A DNA stretch of 64,000 bases from Nemertoderma westbladi (lineage: Eukaryota; Xenacoelomorpha; Nemertodermatida; Nemertodermatidae): contig JAUCBJ010003721.1 in the NCBI GenBank assembly GCA_032718475.1, positions 1-64,000 on the forward strand, in the 5' to 3' direction. Positions 24,388 to 36,600 of the stretch are shown in pieces; position 1 is the stretch's first letter; each line of letters opens with the position of its first letter. Position numbers and translations under genes: made by a program. The notes under the pieces were generated by a model. That model saw nothing but the letters and a program-made list of their open reading frames with translations, ran no database searches and was not told where the DNA came from.

Positions 24388-25149
24388 AGATGTTTTATGA
24401 AACAGTTAACCTGGATTTTGGACCCGGGTTTTTTTTTGATAAGGTTAGTCATCGGAGGGCCGCAGCCAATGTCATAAATGTTCATTCCAGAACGTGTATT
24501 TATTTAAGATGGGACGGGACGAACCAGTAGTGGCATAAACAAGGAGTGACATTAATTACAATATTATTCTGAGTGCTGCATCTGCATTCTGAGTAATACA
24601 CGCCCATGTCATGAATACCAGGTTTTCATGACGAATTTGTATTTTATTAATTTAAATGGTGTTTTGGTTTTCTATAGCGCTTATTTCTTATCTAATAAAT
24701 TGTACAGATACAAATTGTAACATTTCACAACCAAAATGTTTCAGTGTTAAAAGTGTACCACACCCCGCCCAAACAGCCGCAAACGCACAGCGAAAACTTA
24801 ACAAAAGGTTACATCATGTTTTATTATCTTTATTTTGTGTCTAAAGTAAAATACAATTTATTAGTTTTGGATATTATTTGTGGGATATATTTTGGGTTAG
24901 ATGAGGGACTGAACGCTGGCCGTGCTTAACTTCTTGCGCTGGTATTCACAACACTGAGGGTAAACTGAAAAGTGAAATATAACAGAATAAAGTCTGGTAT
25001 ACTTTAACTGGGCGAAAAATATTATTAATAAAAATAATACTAGACAGATGTAGTTGTAATAAGAAGTGAGACGGGGGGAAAACTGGACGCAAATCCCGGG
25101 GGATTAATATATCGTCTCGTCGAAATTATGGGATGATCAATTTAAGATT

Positions 25150-26762
25150 TATCTAGTTTGGGACTTCGAGCAGCACGTGAACAACTAGGCTAACTGGTTA
25201 TCTAGTTTGGGACTTCGAGCAGCACGTGAACAACTAAGCTGTCTGGTTAACTAGTCTGGTACTTCGAGCAGCACGTGAACAACTAAGCTGACTGGTTAAC
25301 TAGTCTGGGGCTTCGAGCAGCACGTGAACAACTAAGCTGTCTGGTTAACTAGTCTGGTACTTCGAGCAGCACGTGAACAACTAAGCTGACTGGTTAACTA
25401 GTCTGGTACTTCGAGCAGCACGTGAACAACTAAGCTGACTGGTTAACTAGTCTGGGACTTCGAGCAGCACGTGAACAACTAAGCTGACTCGTTAACTAGT
25501 CTGGGACTTCGAGCAGCACGTGAACAACTAAGCTGACTGGTTAACTAGTCTGGGACTTCGAGCAGCACGTGAACAACTAAGCTGACTCGTTAACTAGTCT
25601 GGGACTTCGAGCAGCACGTGAACAACTAAGCTGACTCGTTAACTAGTCTGGGACTTCGAGCAGCACGTGAACAACTAAGCTGACTGGTTAACTAGTCTGG
25701 GACTTCGAGCAGCACGTGAACAACTAAGCTGACTCGTTAACTAGTCTGGGACTTCGAGCAGCACGTGAACAACTAAGCTGACTGGTTAACTAGTCTGGGA
25801 CTTCGAGCAGCACGTGAAGAACTAAGCTGACTGGTTAACTAGTCTGGGACTTCGAGCAGCACGTGAACAACTAAGCTAACTGGTTATCTAGTCTGGGACT
25901 TCGAGCAGCACGTGAACAACTAAGCTGACTGGTTAACTAGTCTGGGACTTCGAACAGCACGTGAACAACTAAGCTGGCTGGTTATTAGTCTGGGACTTCG
26001 AGCAGCACGTGAACAACTAAGCTGTCTGGTTAACTAGTCTGGTACTTCGAGCAGCACGTGAACAACTAAGCTGACTGGTTAACTAGTTTGGTACTTCGAG
26101 CAGCACGTGAACAACTAAGCTGACTGGTTAACTAGTCTGGGGCTTCGAGCAGCACGTGAACAACTAAGCTGTCTGGTTAACTAGTCTGGTACTTCGAGCA
26201 GCACGTGAACAACTAAGCTGACTGGTTAACTAGTATGGTACTTCGAGCAGCACGTGAACAACTAAGCTGACTGGTTAACTATAGTCTGTGACTTCGAGCA
26301 GCACGTGAACAACTAAGCTGACTGGTTAACTAGTCTGGGACTTTGAGCAGCACGTGAACAACTAAGCTGACTGGTTAACTAGTCTGGGACTTCGAGCAGC
26401 ACGTGAACAACTAAGCTGAGTGGTTAACTAGTCTGGGACTTCGAGCAGCACGTGAACAACTAAGCTGACTGGTTAACTAGTCTGGGACTTCGAGCAGCAC
26501 GTGAACAACTAAGCTGACTCGTTAACTAGTCTGGGACTTCGAGCAGCACGTGAACAACTAAGCTGACTGGTTAACTAGTCTGGGACTTCGAGCAGCACGT
26601 GAACAACTAAGCTGACTGGTTAACTAGTCTGGGACTTCGAGCAGCACGTGAACAACTAAACTGACTGGTTAACTAGTCTGGGACTTCGAGCAGCACGTGA
26701 ACAACTAAACTGACTCGTTAACTAGTCTGGTACTTCGAGCAGCACGTGAACAACTAAGCTAG
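25150..26762. repeat. 49-bp minisatellite with one CACGTG E-box per unit
   Basis: About 33 copies of a 49-bp unit carrying GACTTCGAGCAGCACGTGAA, then CAACTAAGCTGACTGG and TTAACTAGTCTGG. Almost all differences are in the three bases after AAGCTG and near TCTGGGAC. It sits in the KDM7-like intron between 33515 and 23159. 26763-27686 is AT-rich unique intron sequence with two short ACAGACAGACT-type segments. Confidence 0.95.
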
Positions 26763-27789
26763 CAGGATATTTCGATTTGAACTTCGAGTAGCAATGGATC
26801 AAATGGATAAATAGAAGTTGAAAATTGTAAGCTTTAAATTGTTGGCAAACAAACAGACAGACTCACCAATAGAACAACATTCACAACACCACGCACTGGA
26901 AACTACAATTTTTTACGGAAAAGTGTGTCAAATTTTGTGTCAAATTGAAAACTACAGACATTCACTTCACTTCGCACTGGGAACTAAACATTTTAATGGA
27001 ATAATGCATGCTTTAACAGTTTTGGGTAATATGAATAAATAAAAGTTAAAAATATAATGTTTTAAATTTTTGACTACAAACAGACAGACTGACCGTCAGA
27101 CATACCTACTAACATGCAAATATATATCGGCGAACAGAAGTACCGATAATTTTCTATTGGAATAGTTTGGTAAATAAATTAGTTTCTAAGAGGAAACAGA
27201 CAGAGAAACTTCATAATGTCTTTACGGAAACAGTTTTAAATTATATAACTTACGAGTACAACGACACTTCCTTCAAAGAAGATTCATTATCTCAAAAACT
27301 AAGTAAGCTATTAACAAACCGATTTGGATTCCCCATAAAAAACTCCTCATATCACAATGAAAATCAAAAAATTTGAAAATTTGTGTTGGGTGCAGAAGTT
27401 AATCATGGTCTAAACAACTAATTACTTAAAATTTAATGTGTTTAAAAATTAAATGTTTAATGTTTAATGTTCAAATTAAATGTTTAAAATTTAACTGTAA
27501 CCTGCTCTTTCCCTTTAATTGACAACAGACCAAATTAATTTATTACCAAATTAACTATTTGTGGTAAGGGTTTTGAGATTGGGACAGTTCTAGTTGAGAG
27601 TGGGATTTAGAAGTTGGGAGTGGAACAGGAGTTGGCAGTGGGAAGGACGATAAACTGGATTTAAATTCTAGTACGGAGGAGTTGTTGGGTCAGAGTAAAA
27701 CGCGGATCCGGATCAGGATCCGGATTCTATCATTTAACATTGTCCCTATGGAAGTCGACTGAATTTACATTTTTAGGGTGTAATCTGCG

Positions 27790-29215
27790 GATCCGTGCAC
27801 TGCTAAATTTACCGAATCCGGAACCGAGTGTAAAATGCGGATTGGCCTTTTTTTCAGATCCGGAACGGAGTGTAAAGCGCGGATTCATGTTTTAGGCTAA
27901 ATCCTGAACGGAGTGTAAAACGCGGATTCATTTTTCTACTGAATCCGGGATTGGGTGTAAAATACGGATTCAGGTTTATTACAAAGTTTTATTAAATCCG
28001 GGAAGGGGTGTAAAACGCGGATTCAGGTTAATTACCATGTTTTATTGGATCCGGGAAGGGGTGTAAAACGCGGATTCTAGTTAATTACCAAGTTTTATTG
28101 GATCCGGGAAGGGGTGTAAAACGCGGATTTACGTTAATTACTAGGTTTTATTGGATCCGGAATGGAGTGTAAAACACGGATTTACGTTAATTATCAAGTT
28201 TTATTGGATCCGGAATGGAGTGTAAAACACGGATTTACGTTAATTACTAAGTTTTATTGGATCCGGAATGGAGTGTAAAACACGGATTTACGTTAATTAT
28301 CAAGTTTTATTGGATCCGGAATGGAGTGTAAAACGCGGATTCAAGTTAATTACCATGTTTTATTGGATCCGGGAAGGGGTGTAAAACGCGGATTCTAGTT
28401 AATTACCAAGTTTTATTGGATCCGGGAAGGGGTGTAAAACGCGGATTTACGTTAATTACTAGGTTTTATTGGATCCGGAATGGAGTGTAAAACACGGAAT
28501 TACGTTAATTATCAAGTTTTATTGGATCCGGAATGGAGTGTAAAACACGGATTTACGTTAATTACTAAGTTTTATTGGATCCGGAATGGAGTGTAAAACA
28601 CGGATTTACGTTAATTATCAAGTTTTATTGGATCCGGAATGGAGTGTAAAACGCGGATTCAAGTTAATTACCATGTTTTATTGGATCCGGGAAGGGGTGT
28701 AAAACGCGGATTCTAGTTAATTACCAAGTTTTATTGGATCCGGGAAGGGGGTGTAAAACGCGGATTTACGTTAATTACTAAGTTTTATTGGATCCGGAAT
28801 GGAGTGTAAAACAAGGATTTACGTTAATTATCAAGTTTTATTGGATCCGGAATGGAGTGTAAAACACGGATTTACGTTAATTACCAAGTTTTATTGGATC
28901 CGGAATGGAGTGTAAAACACGGATTTACGTTAATTACCAAGTTTTATTGGATCCGGAACGGAGTGTAAAACACGGATTTATGTTAATTACCAAGTTTTAT
29001 TGGATCCGGGATGGAGTGTAAAACACGGATTTACGTTAATTACCAAGTTTTATTGGATCCGGAACGGAGTGTAAAACACGGATTTATGTTAATTACCAAG
29101 TTTTATTGGATCCGGAACGGAGTGTAAAACACGGATTTATGTTAATTACAAAGTTTTATTGGATCCGGGAAGGGGTGTAAAACGCGGATTCAAGTTAATT
29201 AGTAAGTTTTAATGA
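27790..29215. repeat. 53-bp array, forward arm of foldback copy 1
   Basis: About 27 units of 53 bp, each with GGATCCGGAATGGAGTGTAA, an ACACGGATTTACGTTAATTA block and CAAGTTTTATT. Units nearer the terminus are more diverged. Two subtypes (GGAATGGAG with ACACGG, and GGGAAGGGG with ACGCGG) alternate in a repeated order, indicating multi-unit duplication. Confidence 0.93.
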
Positions 29216-29287
29216 ACAATTTGTAAAACGCATATGCAATAAAGACCCAGACCCTCATCTAGTTACAATTATTAATTAGTGCAATGT

Positions 29288-29470
29288 TTATTGTTCTTTA
29301 GTAACTTTTCTTGGCTTGCTGACTTTCCTGGTTTTTTTCTTCTCCGGACTCGGGGTGCACGATGTTTGCGTAGTGAGTTCAAGCGGCTCAACAATGGCTG
29401 TATCATTGGTTGGACTCGGAATAACGAATCCCGTAAATGGAACCTTTACAAAGTCATCACTGTCATCCAT
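29288..29470 (-). CDS. Small 60-aa ORF in the foldback core
   Basis: The ORF begins MDDSDDF and ends in a Lys-rich tail; an AATAAA overlaps its stop on the coding strand. The core of copy 2 (59552-59752) keeps the start, the GFVIPSPTNDTAIV block and TTQTSCTPSP with few changes, then diverges through an indel in the A-rich Lys codons. I recognise no family. It could be a genuine element protein, a leftover first exon of a lost transposase gene, or a captured host exon. Confidence 0.4.
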   Translation of the reverse strand: MDDSDDFVKVPFTGFVIPSPTNDTAIVEPLELTTQTSCTPSPEKKKTRKVSKPRKVTKEQ

Positions 29471-29974
29471 GTTTAATAAGAAATTAAATAAGAAATTATA
29501 CTGAACAGTTCAGCCTCCATAAATTAGGAAGGCAGCACGCTTGTAAGGCCTTAAATAGAGTACGCTATGATGCAGTACAAACTACCGCCAGCTAGGCAGA
29601 ACAGTGATTCTTGTTTGTAAGGGAGATTGGGATGGATAAGCCAATCAGGGAACAGGACAGTAATCCTACCATACAATTGTCTACAGAGCTGCTCTACCAG
29701 AGAGGTCACGTTCCCACGGTAGTATAGTTTTTCAGCTAATCAATATCTAATAATGTCTGACGGCCAAACATCACCATCGCCCTTATTAATAATTCATTGG
29801 GAAGCATTGACCCCTATTAAGGTGTCCCCCAGAGCCGGATTAAGCTTATGTGTGGCCCCTAGACATAGACAAATTATTAAGGTGTCTATTAACTATTAAG
29901 GTGTCCCCCATTAATGTTTGTGTCCCTCATTAATGTGTGTCCCTCATTAATAGTTGTGTCCCTCATTAACAAAC

Positions 29975-31000
29975 TGAGTAATTCACGTAAATCCGCATTT
30001 TACACCCCTTCCCGGATCCAGTAACACTTTGTAATTAACCTGAATCCGTATTTTACACCCCTTCCCGGATCTAGTAACACTTGGTAAATAAATTGAATCC
30101 GCGTTTTACACCCCTTCCCGGATCCATTAAAACTTGGTAATTAACGTAAATCCGTGTTTTACACTCCATTCCGGATCCAACAAAACTTAGTAATTAACGA
30201 AAATCCGTGTTTTACACTCCATTCCGGATCCAATAAAACTTGGTAATTAACATAAATCCGTGTTTTACACTCCATTCCGGATCCAATAAAACTTGGTAAT
30301 TAACGAAAATCCGTATTTTACACTCCATTCCGGATCCAACAAAACTTGGTAATTAACGAAAATCCGTGTTTTACACTCCTTTCCGGATCCAACAAAACTT
30401 GGTAATTAACGAAAATCCGTATTTTACACTCCATTCCGGATCCAACAAAACTTGGTAATTAACGAAAATCCGTGTTTTACACTCCATTCCGGATCCAACA
30501 AAACTTGGTAATTAACGAAAATCCGTGTTTTACACTCCTTTCCGGATCCAACAAAACTTGGTAATTAACGAAAATCCGTGTTTTACACTCCATTCCGGAT
30601 CCAACAAAACTTGGTAATTAACGAAAATCCGTGTTTTACACTCCATTCCGGATCCAACAAAACTTGGTAATTAACGAAAATCCGTGTTTTACACTCCTTT
30701 CCGGATCCAACAAAACTTGGTAATTAACGAAAATCCGCGTTTTACACTCCATTCCGGATCCAACAAAATTTGGTAATTAACGAAAATCCGTGTTATACAC
30801 TCCTTTCCGGATCCAACAAAACTTGGTAATTAACGAAAATCCGTGTATTACACTCCTTTCCGGATCCAACAAAACTTGGTAATTAACGAAAATCCGCGTT
30901 TTACACTCCATTCCGGATTCACAAAATATATGAATCCGCGTTTTACACTGCAATACGGATTGCGTATTTCAGAATCCGCATATTACACTCAGTTACGGAT
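29975..31000. repeat. 53-bp array, inverted arm of foldback copy 1
   Basis: About 19 units in the reverse orientation of the forward arm (TTTTACACTCCATTCCGGAT in each), ending in degenerate GGATCC-rich sequence at the terminus. Here GAAAATCCGTG replaces the TAAATCCGTG of the forward-arm complement, so the two arms were homogenised separately. Confidence 0.93.
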
Positions 31001-31151
31001 TGTATGTAAATCCGGATCCGCCTTTTACACTCGCAAATCCGGGTCCTGATCCGTATCCGGATCCTGAATCCGGATCCGGATCCGCGTTTTACACCTACCC
31101 AATGTAATATGCCTATTCTTATTAGTACACATAAAACCCCTAATTAATCTC

Positions 31152-31226
31152 GTGGCGTAGTGGTCAGATGGTTAAGGTGTTGGTTGCATTACATATAGGT
31201 TACGAGTTCGAATCCCAGTCGGGAAA
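31152..31226 (+). ncRNA. tRNA-derived sequence (SINE head or tRNA pseudogene)
   Basis: Contains an A-box-like GGCGTAGTGGTCAGATGG and a B-box-like GAGTTCGAATCCC about 45 bases later, the spacing of an internal RNA polymerase III promoter. The flanks do not form a clean acceptor stem, so a working tRNA is unlikely. The following ~100 bases may be the SINE body. No poly(A) tail or flanking repeat was delimited. Confidence 0.5.
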
Positions 31227-32187
31227 AGTTTCCCAGAAAGTGAAACTTTGTGTTGTCACTCTGAGAAATCTTTTTAGTGACATAATTTTAAAATTTTTTC
31301 TCACCAGAAAAACTTTCCACTTTGATGCGATATGTCTTGCCGGACACCTCAATACCACCATTAAACGACTGTTACTTCAAATTTTCAAGAATATGGACAA
31401 AGTGCGAAAAAATTATGTATAAATTTCCCATCCGTGACAAAAATTTTATCTAAATTTTTGCATTCCGGAACGTTTCTCTCAATAACGGCCAAGAAATTTT
31501 TGGGGCACTTTCTGGTTTCATATGCATAAATTATCGATCTTTCTATCCATCACTATATGGCAAATTCTCAAAGTTAATATCAAAATTCAACAAATTTAAA
31601 AAAGGGCCATTGGTCAATATGGTTGGCATTGACCCATTTATTCACAGTAATAATTTATCTCACATACTTGCTGCCGCCCCACTTCGTTTTTTATTAATAC
31701 ATTGGCATTGTCTAAACATTGGCATGCCGTAATTGCTTATTTATTACCAACAACTTGTAACTGCTTTACTACCCAATTTACTTTTGCAAGTAACTTAAGT
31801 GATTTCCATTGGGGGAAGTATAATATCTAAAGCTGTGTAAAGTTAATAAGTTTCTCTATATGTGAGGATTGTGCATCAGTGCGTTCTTTGGCAATGCAGC
31901 AGATGTTACTGAATAAGAAGCTGTTTTGTGACTCTGTATCAATATTAATTTAGGCATACATAATTTTTTGTTCATAAATGCATTTAACATTTTTATCTTA
32001 GTTTCAACATTTCCACCACATAAGATAAGTTTAATATAACAACACCAGTGTAAATTTATTTTAAGATGAAGATATTCAATAGTGCGGTTTTTAATTTGGT
32101 ATATTATGTGGTAACAAATGAGTTACTACGGGTTCAAGAGCGGTACAACATGTAGTAGGTCTGGTCTACACATTTACCGGTATATTA

Positions 32188-32243
32188 GGTGTCGTCGCGT
32201 TACAGCTAATTTTTTTGGAGATTAGCCGTAACGCGACAACACC
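32188..32243 (-). ncRNA. Perfect 23-bp hairpin on the KDM7 sense strand
   Basis: Arms 32188-32210 and 32221-32243 with a 10-nt loop. On the + strand two positions mismatch (C/A and A/C). In - strand RNA both become G-U wobbles, so all 23 positions pair. The - strand is the sense strand of the KDM7-like intron. Could be an RNA hairpin or a very small inverted-repeat relic; a small-RNA function is only inferred. Confidence 0.45.
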
Positions 32244-32302
32244 ACGCAACCTGTAGAACAATGATATTGACTCTCGTACTTATTGTTTTTGTTAGAATAA
32301 CG

Positions 32303-32447
32303 TGCCACAGTAACCTGCTCCTTCAGTAATTCATTACCCGTGCCACAGTAACCTGCTCCTTCAGTAATTCATTACCCGTGCCACAGTAACCTGCTCCTTC
32401 AGTAATTCATTACCCGTGCCACAGTAACCTGCTCCTTCAGTAATTCA
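32303..32447. repeat. 38-bp short tandem repeat
   Basis: Just under four copies of a 38-bp unit (CGTGCCACAGTAACCTGCTC then CTTCAGTAATTCATTACC), virtually identical to each other. The rest of 31227-32780 is unremarkable intron sequence. Confidence 0.9.
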
Positions 32448-32779
32448 TTATACCCTTAAGATCTCAGGACATATTTACGCGGAACCACCTTTAACCGCCC
32501 ACTACCACTATTAGTTGCAATAGTTGTTGTTGCGGCATAAATAATTAATTATAATTAATTGGATTCGCCATAGATAATATATTTAAGGTTTATGGTTAGG
32601 GGTTATTTATATGTGTCGGTTGAAATGATAGAATGTACACAGAGTTTTCCGGGTCGGTGATTTCATTTCCGAAAGTTTTTTCATTTGACGGAGTCAGGCT
32701 TGACTGCATTGCTGTCCGTCAAAATATAACCGACTGACGGACAGACAATGTGGATGGATGCCATCAAACATGAAAACTG

Positions 32780-33360
32780 TCATCGGAAATTAAATCGCCG
32801 ATCATGAAAATACCCCCCATAACAAATATTTTAGCTATAGTTGGTGTGCTTTCCTATTACTTTGACAAACAGAACGCTGGACAGACCAAAAAACCAACAG
32901 ACAGAGATAATAGATTTTAATAGTGACATCGGAAATAAAAATGAAAACGGAAATTAAATCAGCAATCAGGACAATCAACCCCCAGAGCTTTTAGCTGTAG
33001 GTGGAAGGCTTTCCTTTTGTTTTGAAAAATAGACGGTCGGACAAACAGACCAACATACAGACATAACCGATTTAGTTAAAAGACAAATCTGATGTCGGAA
33101 ATGAAATCAAACGACCAGTAAAACCATAATAAAAAACGTTCTGGCTAAGTGATATGCTGACCTTATATTTTGACAGACAGATCGTCGGACAAACATACAG
33201 ACAGACAGACATAATTTTAATTAAAAGTGAAAACTGACGTTAGGAATGAATTCGTCGACCAAGAAAACCCGCATAACAAAACTTTTTGCTAGGTGGGTGG
33301 TTTGCTTTCGTTATATTATACAAATGCCAAAAGAAACACAATCCCAGACAGACATTAACT
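32780..33360. repeat. Diverged ~165-bp tandem repeat
   Basis: Three to four ancient copies, each with GGAAATTAAATCG-type sequence, ATAACAAAA-TTTAGCTA, TTGCTTTCCTTTT-like sequence and CGGACAAACAGACAGAC. Strongly diverged in contrast to the other arrays here. Confidence 0.6.
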
Positions 33361-33513
33361 TAACATTATCACTCGTAACTTTTGAACTACATTTAGTTTG
33401 TAAACAAACGGTTCTAGAATAATATTTAGACCAATAAAATAAACTAAATTAAAAATATTAAAAATAATAAATTAATATTCTTGAAGTCCATGAACTATCA
33501 TAGAAAATACTCA

Positions 33514-33627
<114 letters not shown>

Positions 33628-33654
33628 CTAAAAGATAAACAATTCGTAAATAGT

Positions 33655-36600
33655 GTGTATCGATGATGGGTGTATCGATGATGGGTGTATCGATGATGGG
33701 TGTATCGATGATGGGTCTATATATGATGGGTGTATCAATGATGGGTGTATCGATGATGGGTGTATCGATGATGGGTCTATATATGATGGGTGTATCAATG
33801 ATGGGTGTATATATGATGGGTGTATCAATGATGGGTGTATCGATGATGGGTGTATCGATGATGGGTCTATATATGATGGGTGTATCAATGATGGGTGTAT
33901 CGATGATGGGTGTATCGATGATGGGTGTATATATGATGGGTGTATCAATGATGGGTGTATCGATGATGGGTGTATATATGATGGGTATATATATGATGGG
34001 TGTATATATGATGGGTGTATCAATGATGGGTGTATCAATGATGGGTGTATCCATGATGGGTGTATCAATGATGGGTGTATCAATGATGGGTGTATCGATG
34101 ATGGGTGTATATATGATGGGTGTATATATGATGGGTGTATCAATGATGGGTGTATCCATGATGGGTGTATATATGATGGGTGTATATATGATGGGTGTAT
34201 ATATGATGGGTGTATATACGATGGGTGTATCAATGATGGGTGTATCCATGATGGGTATATATATGATGGGTGTATATATGATGGGTGTATCAATGATGGG
34301 TGTATATATGATTGGTGTATCAATGATGGGTGTATATATGATGGGTGTATCAATGATGGGTGTATCAATGATGGGTGTATATATGATTGGTGTATCAATG
34401 ATGGGTGTATCCATGATGGGTATATATATGATGGGTGTATATATGATGGGTGTATCAATGATGGGTGTATCCATGATGGGTGTATCCATGATGGGTGTAT
34501 CAATGATGGGTGTATCGATGATGGGTGTATATATGATGGGTGTATCAATGATGGGTGTATCCATGATGGGTATATATATGATGGGTGTATATATGATGGG
34601 TGTATCAATGATGGGTGTATCCATGATGGGTGTATCCATGATGGGTGTATATATGATGGGTGTATCGATGATGGGTGTATATATGATGGGTGTATATATG
34701 ATGGGTGTATCAATGATGGGTGTATATATGATGGGTGTATCAATGATGGGTGTATCCATGATGGGTATATATATGATGGGTGTATATATGATGGGTGTAT
34801 CAATGATGGGTGTATCCATGATGGGTGTATCAATGATGGGTGTATCGATGATGGGTGTATCGATGATGGGTATATATATGATGGGTGTATATATGATGGG
34901 TGTATCAATGATGGGTGTATCCATGATGGGTGTATATATGATGGGTGTATATATGATGGGTGTATCAATGATGGGTGTATCAATGATGGGTGTATATATG
35001 ATTGGTGTATCAATAATGGGTGTATATATGATGGGTGTATCAATGATGGGTGTATCAATGATGGGTGTATATATGATTGGTGTATCAATGATGGGTGTAT
35101 CCATGATGGGTATATATATGATGGGTGTATATATGATGGGTGTATCAATGATGGGTGTATCCATGATGGGTGTATCCATGATGGGTATATATATGATGGG
35201 TGTATATATGATGGGTGTATATATGATGGGTGTATCAATGATGGGTGTATCCATGATGGGTGTATCCATGATGGGTATATATATGATGGGTGTATCCATG
35301 ATGGGTATATATATGATGGGTGTATATATGATGGGTGTATCAATGATGGGTGTATCCATGATGGGTGTATCAATGATGGGTGTATCGATGATGGGTGTAT
35401 ATATGATGGGTGTATCAATGATGGGTGTATCCATGATGGGTGTATCAATGATGGGTGTATATATGATTGGTGTATCAATGATGGGTGTATCAATGATGGG
35501 TGTATATATGATGGGTGTATATATGATGGGTGTATCAATGATGGGTGTATCAATGATGGGTGTATATATGATTGGTGTATCAATGATGGGTGTATATATG
35601 ATGGGTGTATCAATGATGGGTGTATCCATGATGGGTATATATATGATGGGTGTATATATGATGGGTGTATCAATGATGGGTGTATCCATGATGGGTGTAT
35701 CCATGATGGGTATATATATGATGGGTGTATATATGATGGGTGTATCAATGATGGGTGTATCCATGATGGGTGTATCAATGATGGGTGTATCGATGATGGG
35801 TGTATCGATGATGGGTATATATATGATGGGTGTATATATGATGGGTGTATCCATGATGGGTATATATATGATGGGTGTATATATGATGGGTGTATCAATG
35901 ATGGGTGTATCCATGATGGGTGTATCAATGATGGGTGTATCAATGATGGGTGTATCCATGATGGGTATATATATGATGGGTGTATATATGATGGGTGTAT
36001 ATATGATGGGTGTATCAATGATGGGTGTATCCATGATGGGTATATATATGATGGGTGTATATATGATGGGTGTATCAATGATGGGTGTATCCATGATGGG
36101 TGTATCAATGATGGGTGTATCGATGATGGGTGTATCGATGATGGGTATATATATGATGGGTGTATATATGATGGGTGTATCAATGATGGGTGTATCCATG
36201 ATGGGTGTATCCATGATGGGTGTATCAATGATGGGTGTATATATGATGGGTGTATATATGATGGGTGTATCAATGATGGGTGTATCCATGATGGGTGTAT
36301 ATATGATGGGTGTATCAATGATGGGTGTATCCATGATGGGTGTATATATGATGGGTGTATCAATGATGGGTGTATCCATGATGGGTGTATCAATGATGGG
36401 TGTATCGATGATGGGTGTATCGATGATGGGTATATATATGATTGGTGTATCAATGATGGGTGTATCCATGATGGGTATATATATGATGGGTGTATATATG
36501 ATGGGTGTATCAATGATGGGTGTATCCATGATGGGTGTATCAATGATGGGTGTATCCATGATGGGTGTATCAATGATGGGTGTATATATGATTGGTGTAT

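Larger units (their letters stand above)
27687..31100. mobile_element. Foldback-like DNA element, copy 1 (complete)
   Basis: The ends are inverted copies: GGGTCAGAGTAAAACGCGG at the left and the complement of GGGTAGGTGTAAAACGCGG at the right, followed on both sides by GGATCCGGAT-rich sequence. Inside, a 53-bp tandem array runs forward (27700-29215) and again in inverted orientation (29985-31000) around a ~760-bp core. Long inverted termini made of short tandem subrepeats are the hallmark of Drosophila FB and Galileo elements. No transposase is present, so the copy is non-autonomous. No flanking duplication could be defined. A second copy occupies 43651-62677. Confidence 0.75.

Noticed and set aside
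31168-31422. 84-codon ORF
   Set aside because: It begins within the tRNA-derived head and has low complexity afterwards; no family signal.
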